Of a stretch of 64,000 bases of DNA, positions 11,856 to 21,340 are shown piece by piece; the first letter of the stretch is position 1, and every line of letters starts with the position of its first letter. The notes under the pieces were generated by a model that was not told where the DNA came from, did not search any database, and saw only the letters and a list, made by a program, of their open reading frames with translations. The DNA is from Cherax quadricarinatus. Lineage: Eukaryota > Arthropoda > Malacostraca > Decapoda > Parastacidae. The position numbers and the translations under genes were made by a program. Where the stretch lies: the NCBI RefSeq assembly GCF_038502225.1, contig NW_027195244.1, forward strand, positions 62,001-126,000. Direction: 5' to 3'.

Positions 11856-12037
11856 CAAATTCTTTCTTCAAAACCAAAATGTAAAACCCACAGGCATTAT
11901 ACTTACATTCGAAGATTATAATCACTTTCATATAAGTCAACATTGACCAGGTCACCACCCATGGATGAACATTCAGCTCTGGCTCCCTCGTATGTCTCAG
12001 CGTCGACAAACAACTGTCAGAGAATATTGTGAATTAG

Positions 12038-12411
12038 TGTTGATACATCGTACATGATAGTGTTCTCCCAAAAGTAACATACAATATTTCAATTACTTTA
12101 ATAACACCAAGTTACTATTATTATAGTATAGATAATCATTTCATAGTAACAGACTATGTTACTATTATAGTAAGTGGTACGTTTATATCATAGTAACAGG
12201 TCATGTTTCCTTCACTATAATAGTCCATGGTTCTATCAGTCCAACAGTTAATGCTCCAGTTACTGTTATAGACAAAGTTCCTCTGACTGTAAAAGGCAAA
12301 GTTCCAACCGCTAAAATGTACAAAAATCGAGTCAATGTAATGGTAAAAGCTTCTATCACTGTAATTGACAAAAATCTTTTCACAGTAAGAGTCACTGCTC
12401 TTGTAATACCT
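12038..12411. repeat. Degenerate 24-bp tandem repeat
   Basis: About 13-15 units of close to 24 bp can be aligned by eye, each close to GTTCCTRTCACTGTAATRGT followed by CAAA or similar. Clear consecutive units start with GTTTCCTTCACTATAATAGT, GGTTCTATCAGTCCAACAGT, GCTCCAGTTACTGTTATAGA and GTTCCTCTGACTGTAAAAGG, then GTTCCAACCGCTAAAATGTA. Units are diverged, so the array is old. Because 24 is divisible by 3, the minus strand keeps a 99-codon open frame (12,500-12,201) with an 8-residue hydrophobic period. No homologue is recognised. Confidence 0.75.
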
Positions 12412-12685
12412 TGTGATTTTTTTAATCTCAGGATTTGCAAAGAGAAATTTTCCACCAAAGTCAACGAGTCAAAAAAGAAATTACATTCGCCATAACTCAT
12501 TCAATAGCTATCTTACCACAAGCATTTCCCACAAGCATTTCCACATTACTCATTCATATATCTTGTGAGAAATATTTTACAATAAGGAAGGTTGAACCAT
12601 AGATAGAAACACATTCACTCTTAATGATTCAATAATTGTCGTGTAGGAAGTTTTCTCACTTACGAGTAAGGAAAAAATAAAATAC
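12412..12685. repeat. Old ~78-bp tandem repeat, degenerate block 1
   Basis: Diverged units of the same family as 16,181-17,060 and 22,600-23,365. Recurring words are AGAAACACATTCAC, CACTCATTCAATAGCTGTCT, AGAAATGTTTCCCA and AAGGTAGAGTGAGCCA, in that order. This block leads directly into the 74-bp array. Confidence 0.65.
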
Positions 12686-13209
12686 ATTGACCATAGTTCA
12701 TCCAACAGCTGTCTGACTGGAAGAGATTCATCAAGTTATGTTGTTATAAAGGAGGAAACATTGACCATGGTTCATCCAACAGCTGTCTGACTTGAAGAGA
12801 TTCATCAAGTTATGTTGTTATAAAGGAGGAAACATTGACCATGGTTCATCCAACAGCTGTCTGACTTGAAGAGATTCATCAAGTTATGTTGTTATAAAGG
12901 AGGAAACATTGACCATGGTTCATCCAACAGCTGTCTGACTTGAAGAGATTCATCAAGTTATGTTGTTATAAAGGAGGAAACATTGACCATGGTTCATCCA
13001 ACAGCTGTCTGACTGGAAGAGATTCATCAAGTTATCTTGTTATAAAGGAGGAAACATTGACCATGGTTCATCCAACAGCTGTCTGACTGGAAGAGATTCA
13101 TCAAGTTATCTTGTTATAAAGGAGGAAACATTGACCATGGTTCATCCAAAAGCTGTCTGACTGGAAGAGATTCATCAAGTTATCTTGTTATAAAGGAGGA
13201 AACATTTTA
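12686..13209. repeat. 74-bp minisatellite (whole ancestral unit re-amplified)
   Basis: Seven nearly identical units. The word GGAGGAAACATTGACC starts at 12,751, then 12,825, 12,899 and onward every 74 bp to 13,195. Each unit contains TTCATCCAACAGCTGTCTGA and GAGATTCATCAAGTTAT, recognisably the older 78-bp repeat unit. Internal variants (TTATGTTGTT in the left units, TTATCTTGTT in the right units; ACTTGAAG in the middle, ACTGGAAG at the ends) show stepwise duplication. Confidence 0.95.
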
Positions 13210-13239
13210 ACCATCACTCTTCATAACTACAGTTTAACG

Positions 13240-13895
13240 ACAGCAGAAATGTTTCTCATCAAGGCAGAAACAATCAACAAATGTTCCTCATCAAGGCAGA
13301 AACAATCAACAAATGTTCCTCATCAAGGCAGAAACAATCAACAAATGTTCCTCATCAAGGCAGAAACAATCAACAAATGTTCCTCATCCAGGCAGAAACA
13401 ATCAACAAATGTTCCTCATCAAGGCAGAAACAATCAACAAATGTTCCTCATCAAGGCAGAAACAATCAAAAAATGTTCCTCATCAAGGCACAAACAATCA
13501 ACAAATGTTCCTCATCAAGGCAGAAACAATCAACAAATGTTCCTCATCAAGACACAAACAATCAACAAATGTTCCTCATCAAGGCACAAACAATCAACAA
13601 ATGTTCCTCATCAAGGCACAAACAATCAACAAATGTTCCTCATCAAGACACAAACAATCAACAAATGTTCCTCATCAAGGCACAAACAATCAACAAATGT
13701 TCCTCATCAAGGCACAAACAATCAACAAATGTTCCTCATCAAGACACAAACAATCAACAAATGTTCCTCATCAAGGCACAAACAACAAATGTTCCTCATC
13801 AAGGCAGAAACAATCAACAAATGTTCCTCATCAAGGCAGAAACAATCAACAAATGTTCCTCATCAAGGCAGAAACAATCAACAAATAAACACATT
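13240..13895. repeat. 32-bp minisatellite
   Basis: About 20 units of 32 bp, each starting AAATGTTCCTCATCAAGGCA and continuing GAAACAATCAAC. One 28-bp unit near 13,770 lacks AATC. Three variants (AAGGCAG, AAGGCAC, AAGACAC) are ordered, not random: the middle follows a 96-bp three-unit cycle. Because 32 is not divisible by 3, the frame rotates, so all three plus frames stay open (Met-Phe-Leu-Ile-Lys type peptides). These are artefacts. Confidence 0.95.
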
Positions 13896-13931
13896 CTCAC
13901 TCACACTTCCAGTAGCATTCTTGCCAGAGGT

Positions 13932-16179
13932 GTGGAGTGAGTCACAAGGTGGAGTGAGTCACAAGGTGGAGTGAGTCACAAGGTGGAGTGAGTCACAAGG
14001 TGGAGTGAGTCACAAGGTGGAGTGAGTCATAAGGTAGAGTGAGTCACAAAGTGGAGTGAGTCACAAGGTGGAGTGAGTCACAAGGTGGAGTGAGTCATAA
14101 GGTAGAGTGAGTCACAAGGTGGAGTGAGCCACAAGGTGGAGTGAGTCACAAGGTAGAGTAAGTCACAAGGTGGAGTGAGTCACAAGGTGGAGTGAGTCAC
14201 AAGGTGGAGTGAGTCGCAAGGTGGAGTGAGTCACAAGGTGGAGTGAGTCACAAGGTGGAGTGAGTCATAAGGTAGAGTGAGTCATAAGGTAGAGTGAGTC
14301 ACAAGGTGGAGTGAGTCACAAGGTGGAGTGAGTCACAAGGTGGAGTGAGTCACAAGGTGGAGTGAGTCACAAGGTAGAGTGAGTCACAAGGTGGAGTGAG
14401 TCACAAGGTGGAGTGAGTCACAAGGTGGAGTGAGTCACAAGGTGGAGTGAGTCATAAGGTAGAGTGAGTCACAAGGTGGAGTGAGCCACAAGGTGGAGTG
14501 AGTCACAAGGTAGAGTAAGTCACAAGGTGGAGTGAGTCACAAAGTGGAGTGAGTCACAAGGTGGAGTGAGTCACAAGGTGGAGTGAGTCACAAAGTGGAG
14601 TTAGTCACAAAGTGGAGTGAGTCACAAAGTGGAGCGAGTCACAAGGTGGAGTGAGTCACAAGGTGGAGTGAGTCACAAGGTGGAGTGAGTCACAAGGTGG
14701 AGTGAGTCACAAAGTGGAGTGAGTCACAAGGTGGAGTGAGTCACAAGGTGGAGTGAGTCACAAGGTGGAGTGAGTCACAAGGTGGAGTGAGTCACAAAGT
14801 GGAGTGAGTCATAAGGTAGAGTGAGTCACAAGGTGGAGTGAGTCACAAGGTGGAGTGAGTCACAAAGTGGAGTGAGTCATAAGGTAGAGTGAGTCACAAG
14901 GTGGAGTGAGTCACAAGGTGGAGTGAGTCACAAGGTGGAGTGAGTCACAAAGTGGAGTGAGTCACAAAGTGGAGTGAGTCACAAGGTGGAGTGAGTCACA
15001 AGGTGGAGTGAGTCACAAAGTGGAGTGAGTCACAAGGTGGAGTGAGTCACAAAGTGGAGTGAGTCACAAGGTGGAGTGAGTCACAAAGTGGAGTGAGTCA
15101 CAAAGTGGAGTGAGTCACAAAGTGGAGTGAGTCACAAGGTGGAGTGAGTCACAAGGTGGAGTGAGTCACAAGGTGGAGTGAGTCACAAGGTGGAGTGAGT
15201 CACAAAGTGGAGTGAGTCACAAAGTGGAGTGAGTCACAAGGTGGTGTGAGTCACAAGGTGGAGTGAGTCACAAGGTGGAGTGAGTCACAAGGTGGAGTGA
15301 GTCACAAAGTGGAGTGAGTCACAAGGTGGAGTGAGTCACAAGGTGGAGTGAGTCACAAGGTGGAGTGAGTCACAAGGTAGAGTGAGTCACAAGGTGGAGG
15401 GAGTCACAAAGTGGAGTGAGTCATAAGGTAGAGTCACAAGGTAGAGTGAGTCACAAGGTAGAGTGAGTCACAAAGTGGAGTGAGTCACAAAGTGGAGTGA
15501 GTCATAAAGTAGAGTGAGTCACAAGGTGGAGTGAGTCACAAGGTGGAGTGAGTCACAAAGTGGAGTGAGTCATAAGGTAGAGTGAGTCACAAGGTGGAGT
15601 GAGTCACAAGGTGGAGTGAGTCACAAGGTGGAGTGAGTCACAAAGTGGAGTGAGTCATAAGGTAGAGTCACAAGGTAGAGTGAGTCACAAGGTAGAGTGA
15701 GTCACAAGGTAGAGTCACAAAATGGAGTGAGTCATAAGGTAGAGTCACAAGGTAGAGTCACAAGGTAGAGTCACAACGTGGAGTGAGTCACAACGTGGAG
15801 TGAGTCGCAACATGGAGTGAGTAACAAAGTGGAGTGAGTCACAAGGTGGAGTGAGTCACAACGTGGAGTGAGTAACAAGGTGGAGTGAGTCACAAGGTGG
15901 AGGGAGTCACAAAGTGGAGTGAGTCATAAGGTGGAGTGAGTCACAAAGTGGAGTGAGTCATAAGGTAGAGTCACAAGGTAGAGTGAGTCACAAGGTGGAG
16001 TGAGTCACAATGTGGAGTGAGTCACAAGGTAGAGTGAGTCACAAGGTGGAGTGAGTCACAAGGTAGAGTGAGTCACAAGGTGGAGTGAGTCACAACGTGG
16101 AGTGAGTAACAAAGTGGAGTGAGTCACAAGGTGGAGTGAGTCACAAGGTAGAGTGAGTCACAAGGTGGAGTGAGTCACA
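13932..16179. repeat. 17-bp minisatellite carrying TGAGTCA
   Basis: About 2.25 kb, or about 130 units, of GGTGGAGTGAGTCACAA. Frequent variants are GGTAGAG, AGTGGAG, GTCATAA and, toward the right, shortened units (GGTAGAGTCACAA) and CGTGGAG. Nearly every full unit contains TGAGTCA, the palindromic core bound by AP-1-type bZIP factors. It has no coding potential (17 is not divisible by 3). The unit matches the AAGGTAGAGTGAGCCAAAG segment of the surrounding old repeat. Confidence 0.95.
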
Positions 16180-17060
16180 TCACTCAATATAATGTTGTCT
16201 ATATTGAATTATATTCCATTTAGGTATTAATAGTTAAACATGGAAATATATTCACCATCACATACAAATAATTAATAGTTGTCTTTCCAGAAGTTATTCC
16301 CAGACAGTTAGGAAGAATAAATAAAAATCATAGCAAGATATATCACCAAAGTGATCCATAGAAGGAAACTTGTTCACCGTCACTCAGCAGCTCTTCTGCC
16401 AGAAATTATTCCCACAGAGGTTGAGCGAGCCAAAGAACGAAGTACATTCACCATCATTTATTTACTAACAGTGTTGTTAGAAGTATGTCTCACCATGGTA
16501 GTGTCAGCCAAGGAGAACAACACATTGAACGTCACTCATTCAATGTCTCTCTTGTTGGAAATATTTATCTCCGAGGTAGGATGACCCAAAGAAAGAAACA
16601 CAGGCACAATTACTAATACAATAACTGTCTTGTTAGACTTTTTTCATCATGGTATGGTGAGCCATAGAAAGAAACAAATTCACCATCACTCAGTCAACAG
16701 GTGTTTCACCAGAAATGTTTCCATGCAAGAAGGTTTGAGCCCAAAAAATGAAACATATTCATCTTCACTAACTTAGATGCTGTTTTCCCATAAATGTTTT
16801 CCATCAAGATAAAGTAAGCCAAACAAGATAAATATCCACCATCACTAATTCAGTCGTTGTCTCTTGTGAAGTCTTTCCACCGAGGTAAAGTGGACCAGGG
16901 AAGGAAGCTTTGATATACTTCTTGCAGTCTTGCCACAAGTATTTCTAAGTAAAGAAGAAAACTCACTCGGCATCACTAATCAGTAGGTCTTTAGCCAGTA
17001 GATATACAGGTGGTAAATTTTTACACAAAAACATAATTAAATTCCCAATTTAGTGGGAAC
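16180..17060. repeat. Old ~78-bp tandem repeat, degenerate block 2
   Basis: About ten diverged units. Boundaries near CCAAAGAAAGAAACA recur at about 16,430, 16,510, 16,592, 16,669, 16,747 and 16,820, spaced about 77-80 bp. Each contains forms of TTCACCATCACTCATTCA, AGCTGTCTTG, AGAAATGTTTCC and GGTAGAGTGAGCC. The 77-codon frame at 16,351-16,584 lies inside and is not a gene. Confidence 0.8.
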
Positions 17061-17275
17061 TCTGTGAAATAATTATAATTATTAGTATAAAAGTTTGATC
17101 TTGAGTTAATTGAGAATGTTTTCAAATAAAGATCCTCAGATGCAGATTATGTACGTAATTCTTCCTTTCTGAAATTATGAGACAATATAATTTAAAGGCA
17201 AATAAATTAATGTCAGAAGCAAATATATTAGTGTCAGAAGCATTACTAAATTGAGGAGTCATTTCTACCGACGTC
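17061..17275. other. Unassigned spacer
   Basis: AT-rich flank of LINE copy B, with a short local duplication of GTCAGAAGCA near 17,213 and 17,233. Confidence 0.4.
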
Positions 17276-17288
17276 AATGAAAATTCTC
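17276..17288 (+). repeat. Target-site duplication of LINE copy B (5' side)
   Basis: AATGAAAATTCTC, an exact 13-bp match to 20,337-20,349. Confidence 0.85.
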
Positions 17289-17416
17289 ATTGACCTCATC
17301 GCTCTAGGGCCGTGAGGTTGTGCTACGCATTCGTCATTCGTCACTCAACCTTGGTGGAGGACGGACATTGGCGGTTGAGCTAGCACCTGTTGGTAGCACT
17401 GAGTGATTTTCACAAA

Positions 17417-18190
17417 ATGGCGCAGGATATCAGGCGGAGAATCAACACTGTGTATATTGAGGTGTTGGAAGGAACGGTTTATCAAACCAATGCTTCTGTT
17501 ATGCTGCCTGCCATACTACGAGATACCTACTGCATCAACAACGACGATCTGTATGGCATTGCCTTAAACGGAGCTACAAGGATCTTTGTGAAATTCGTGA
17601 CGGCTGCGACATATGACAAGATGGTAGAAAAATACCAAGACGTGTGTATGAAGGTTAATCCTGGTTTAGAAGTACGACTGAGAGACGTATCCAAGTATTA
17701 TATTTGGGTAAAGTTACGGAATGTCCCATTTGAAGTGGATGAAGAAGATATAAAAGCAACATTCAATGAGTATGGTGTTATACATCAGGCATCAGTTGGA
17801 AGGTGGTCAGATGGTATGTATGCTGGACTGCGTGAGGGCTCCTTTACCCTCAAAATGTCTTCGCGCAAATCTATACCATCATATGTGACACTGAGTGACT
17901 TTAGAACTCAGGTATATGTAACATATGCGGGGCAGAGACGAACCTGTAGACTGTGTGGAGCCTTTGATCATATGGCAGAAATGTGTCCTCGTCGATCGAC
18001 ACCTGAGAAACATGGAGAGGGGAAAGGAGTGGGGAAGGAGAGAGTGCAAATAAATGGAAGGGTGGGGAAGATGGTTAGTATGGGTAGGGGGCTGAGGCAG
18101 GGATGCCCCATGTCTCAGATCCTATTTGCATGTCTGCAAGACCCATTATATAGGTTGATAAATGTAGAAGTGAGGGGGGGTAAAACTTAG
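17417..18190 (+). CDS. ORF1-RT fusion frame of LINE copy B
   Basis: The frame opens at ATG 17,417 (MAQDIRRRINTV, aligned with the starts of copies A and C) and runs 257 codons. Codons 1-195 are ORF1: an RRM-like domain including VKLRNVPFEVDEEDI, then a complete CCHC knuckle C177, C180, H185, C190 (CRLCGAFDHMAEMC). After about codon 200 it passes without a frame break into the RT palm of ORF2: VQINGRVGKM, then GLRQGCPMSQILFACLQDPL (codons 225-244, motif B). It ends about ten codons later. The join is a deletion. The product would keep RNA binding but no catalysis. Whether it is expressed cannot be told from sequence. Confidence 0.65.
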   Translation: MAQDIRRRINTVYIEVLEGTVYQTNASVMLPAILRDTYCINNDDLYGIALNGATRIFVKFVTAATYDKMVEKYQDVCMKVNPGLEVRLRDVSKYYIWVKLRNVPFEVDEEDIKATFNEYGVIHQASVGRWSDGMYAGLREGSFTLKMSSRKSIPSYVTLSDFRTQVYVTYAGQRRTCRLCGAFDHMAEMCPRRSTPEKHGEGKGVGKERVQINGRVGKMVSMGRGLRQGCPMSQILFACLQDPLYRLINVEVRGGKT

Positions 18191-19470
18191 GGGTGCTACG
18201 GGTATAGTTGATTATGTGGATGGCACGACGGTCTTAGTGGGGGGAGAGGAGGGGTTAAAGAATGTAAGCAGAATTGTTGAAATATTTAGTGGAGCAACAG
18301 GTATGAGTGCTAATAGTGAAAAGTCGAAATTACTGGAGGTTGGGTCATGGGTGGGAGGGAAACTGGGAAAAAGTATGGATGGCAGGTAGTAGAGCAGATA
18401 AAAATTTGTGGAGTATTGTACAGAGGGGCAGCGCAGGGGGCTAGAGAGGCAAATTCTAAAAGGGTAGTGCAAAGGGTATTGCTTAGGTTAGGGGGAATAA
18501 GAACGAGTGGTTTGACTATACAACAGAGTCATTGTAGTTAATACACTCATTTATCCTAAATTGTGGCACGTGGCTGTGGTGTACCCCTTGATGGGGAAAG
18601 ATGTGCAGCAAGTGCAAAGGAAAGTACTGAATTTTATATTGGGTTATGGTTGTCATTGGCTGAGGCAGACGGTTGTAATGACACCGCTGGCGAAAGTGGG
18701 TTTAGGTTTAATTCCTTTGGGTAGCAGACTGATGAGCATGTATGTGAAGCATTGTTATCTGAGATTGGGTGGGGAACGTGGTGTCAGAGTGAGAAATGTG
18801 ATTGAAGATGTGAGGCGGTGGTGGGGGGGTAGGGACTTAGGGGAGTGTATGAGTATGTTGAGATACTTATTACAAGTAAGAATTCCGGGAGGTTGGTAAG
18901 GTGTCAAGAGGTGTTGGAAGGAGAGGCTGTTTTTCCATTATATAATTGGACACGAATCTGGGGAGAATTCAGTAAGTTACGGTTGAAGTCAAGGGTGACG
19001 GAAACTATGTATAGGTTTTTACATTGGATTTTGCCAACTAAAGTACGACTGTATCAGATGGGAATTTTGCAGTCTCAATGTTGTGTTTTGTGTGGGGGGG
19101 GAGGAAACAGTATATCATGTGGTGTATTTCTGTGAGCATATCAAGAAGGCACGTCTATGGTTTCGCAGTGTTGGATATGGTGGGTGGGAGTAGGTTAGTG
19201 GTATTAAGGGCACTGAGTTTGGATATAGAGGGAGTGGGAGATAGTGTGAGGAGGGCCGTCATGTATTTAGTGGCAGATTATTTCTATATATCGTGGCGAT
19301 GAGGGAGGTGGGGGGGGAGGAACGAACAAGGGCTTTAGCAGGACATTCCTATAAACAAAGTGTATAAATGAGGTAGTGTATAGACGTAGATGGGCTATAG
19401 ATTTTCCGGCATCGTATAGAGGTATGACTGTGAGAGGGTTGCGCGATTTAGTGTTGTAATGGTTGGGTGG
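18191..19470 (+). pseudogene. LINE copy B, RT C-terminal half, broken
   Basis: This continues ORF2 after motif B in several frames. Motif C reads DYVDGTTVLV (18,210-18,239), so the second catalytic Asp of the usual YVDD is Gly (GGC, 18,222-18,224). Thumb and connection segments follow: EQIKICGVLYR (about 18,390), WHVAVVYPLMGKDV (about 18,563), GRDLGECMSMLRYL and YNWTRIWGEFSKL (about 18,943). A CCVLCGGG...HVVYFC zinc finger lies around 19,080-19,135. Frameshifts fall near 18,190, 18,540, 18,880 and 19,100. It could not polymerise DNA even without the deletion. Confidence 0.8.
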
Positions 19471-20336
19471 ACTGGTCTCTGTATAAGGGGGGGGGAGAAT
19501 GAATTACATTCGTCGCATAGGGATGTGACGAGGCTTAATAAATTGATTCGGTATTTTTATAATCTTATGTAAGTTAATGGGCATGTATGACACTGATATA
19601 ATTCCTGTGAACATAAATTTTCATAAGTCATGTAATATGTATCAATTTTTGTACATATGAGAATATGTAATATGTGAGTCCGTGACTATATCATGTGTAA
19701 AGGTCTCATGGATGACGGCAATCATAATTATATAAATGGTTTTTTGTTAGTCATAATACTAAGTTCAATCTTATGTTCTTTTTTCTAAATATTATTTGTC
19801 ATGTTGGCATCATCTATGATTCTTATACTAAAGAGGAATTTTTTTTTATTGTCAACAAGATATTATGTTCAAGATTTAAATCATGTTAGTTATTCGTTTC
19901 TGTGTTCAGTGAACAATGGTATGATCTGTGGTGCCGTGGGGGGGGGGGTTGTGGGTGTACTGCTCAAACATATTTTATTACATGTACTTAATTAATGTAT
20001 ATGTTGCTTATAGGAAGGGGTAATTGAGGATTGTTTTTTTAAATAGTATTGCTTGCACAGTTTTCCTTAGTTTTTGTATGAAGACATTTTACATGTATCA
20101 TGTGTGTACAGTGTACTAAGTCACATTGATTGATGTTGGGCACAATATTGTGTAATCTTGTTTTTTCACACACGTGTTGGGGGTTGTACTGAGTCATGTG
20201 AAGAGGAAATTTTCTAAAGACAATGTAACACGAGCAGTATGTTTTGTTTATGAAAACATAATTGTTTTTGTATTATCTGACTCTGTATGCTTTTATTTAT
20301 TTATCATAACGTGTATTTTAAATAAAATATAAAAAA
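19471..20336 (+). other. 3' UTR of LINE copy B
   Basis: About 865 bp with T-rich stretches and a run of G near 19,940, ending in AATAAA (about 20,321) and an A-rich tail. No coding signal. Confidence 0.6.
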
Positions 20337-20349
20337 AATGAAAATTCTC
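20337..20349 (+). repeat. Target-site duplication of LINE copy B (3' side)
   Basis: AATGAAAATTCTC directly follows the A tail. Confidence 0.85.
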
Positions 20350-20722
20350 TTGTTCATTCTTCATCTACATGTGAGAATGAATGAGATGGTTTAAGTGTAG
20401 AATCGATCGTTTCCCTGTTGCTAGGGTCGAGTGAGCTCACTTGACTTCCCATCTTCCTTGCACACATAAGTAGTATCCTCTGTTGACTTTGGCTTGCACA
20501 GTATTTTGTTTGTCAACTCTCTTACAACTGTTACCTACTGCTACAAGTGACTGCTATTCTGGGTGCGTTGATGAATCTCTGATGTCAACTGATCGTTTAC
20601 ACGAGACTTCAAAAGTTTAATCTGATGAGCTCGTCGTCTTATTAACTGTTCACTCATGTGTGAGTTGTAAGGTTTACGCATATTCTTCCACGGGTGTAGG
20701 AAGAGATGAGATCGACTCTTCT
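20350..20722. other. Intergenic, nothing recognised
   Basis: Unique-looking sequence. The 79-codon minus frame (20,780-20,541) has no known domain. Confidence 0.45.
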
Positions 20723-20796
20723 GATAAATTAGACACATGTGCAAACATTTGGGCATCTTTAAGGTACCCAAGTGTTGCACATGTGTCTAATTTATC
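20723..20796. repeat. Near-perfect inverted repeat
   Basis: Arms 20,723-20,753 and 20,767-20,796 pair over about 30 bp with about two mismatches around a 13-nt loop. The outer 22 bp, including TTAGACACATGTGCA, are perfect. The right arm matches the sequence at about 303-340 (TACCCA, GTTGCACAT, GTCT, AATTT). Two opposed copies of a dispersed element terminus is the simplest reading. Confidence 0.85.
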
Positions 20797-21340
20797 AACT
20801 TGTCGGTTCTCTGAACCATTCATCTATCTTCTGTTTCTATGTACACCTCTACAAGTGGCTGAACCACCTAAGTCACTCTTTGGCCATAGTGTATATTTAG
20901 TTATTCCAGTGTTTCTATCACCTAGATTATCTTGTATGTTTTATTTTTATAATTTAGGTAAATCGTATTAAAATATTGTCTATTTTTCACTTCCAACGTT
21001 GGATTATATTTTGCAGAAATAATCTAGGTTTTTTCATTATTTTTATGCTAAAGTATAGTGAATCCCGAATTGTTTTTGAAGGTTCACGGCTTCACTCTTT
21101 TTATATCCAGGAATTATTTACTAACAGGTGACATAACCCCAGAATAACTGACAATCATTTACAACCACCTGAGCGACATATGATGTATAAATATGGACAT
21201 AATTTGGAAATTTGAATCTTTTGTCAGACCAAGTAACATAACTCATTTACGTTTAAGCTAAACAATTCTAGCTTGCAGGTAGGGAAGGGAAGTGTTACGT
21301 GATGCCATCTTTAAAAAAACTCGAGTATAGATTTTGTAAG
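20797..21340. other. Intergenic, possible element remnants
   Basis: Contains TTGTCGGTTCTCTGAACCAT next to the palindrome, probably part of the same dispersed element. No ORF with known motifs. Confidence 0.4.

Larger units (their letters stand above)
17289..20336 (+). mobile_element. Tx1/L1-like LINE, copy B, internal deletion derivative
   Basis: A 3,048-bp element bounded by a 13-bp TSD. It starts ATTGACCTCATCGCTC, like the 5' ends of copies A and C, and ends in AAATAAAATATAAAAAAAA. Compared with copy A (5,486 bp) about 2.4 kb is missing. The end of ORF1, the whole endonuclease and RT up to just before motif B are gone, while the 5' UTR, ORF1 N-terminal and zinc domains, RT C-terminal half and 3' UTR remain. 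Protein divergence from A and C in ORF1 is large, so it is a separate subfamily. Confidence 0.85.

Noticed and set aside
11467..12009. Poly-Ile and poly-Asn frames
   Set aside because: Translation of AAT microsatellites.
13249..13974. Three overlapping frames of 190-241 codons with MFLIKAETINKCSSSRQKQS repeats
   Set aside because: These result from the 32-bp minisatellite: its frame rotates through all three phases without meeting a stop.
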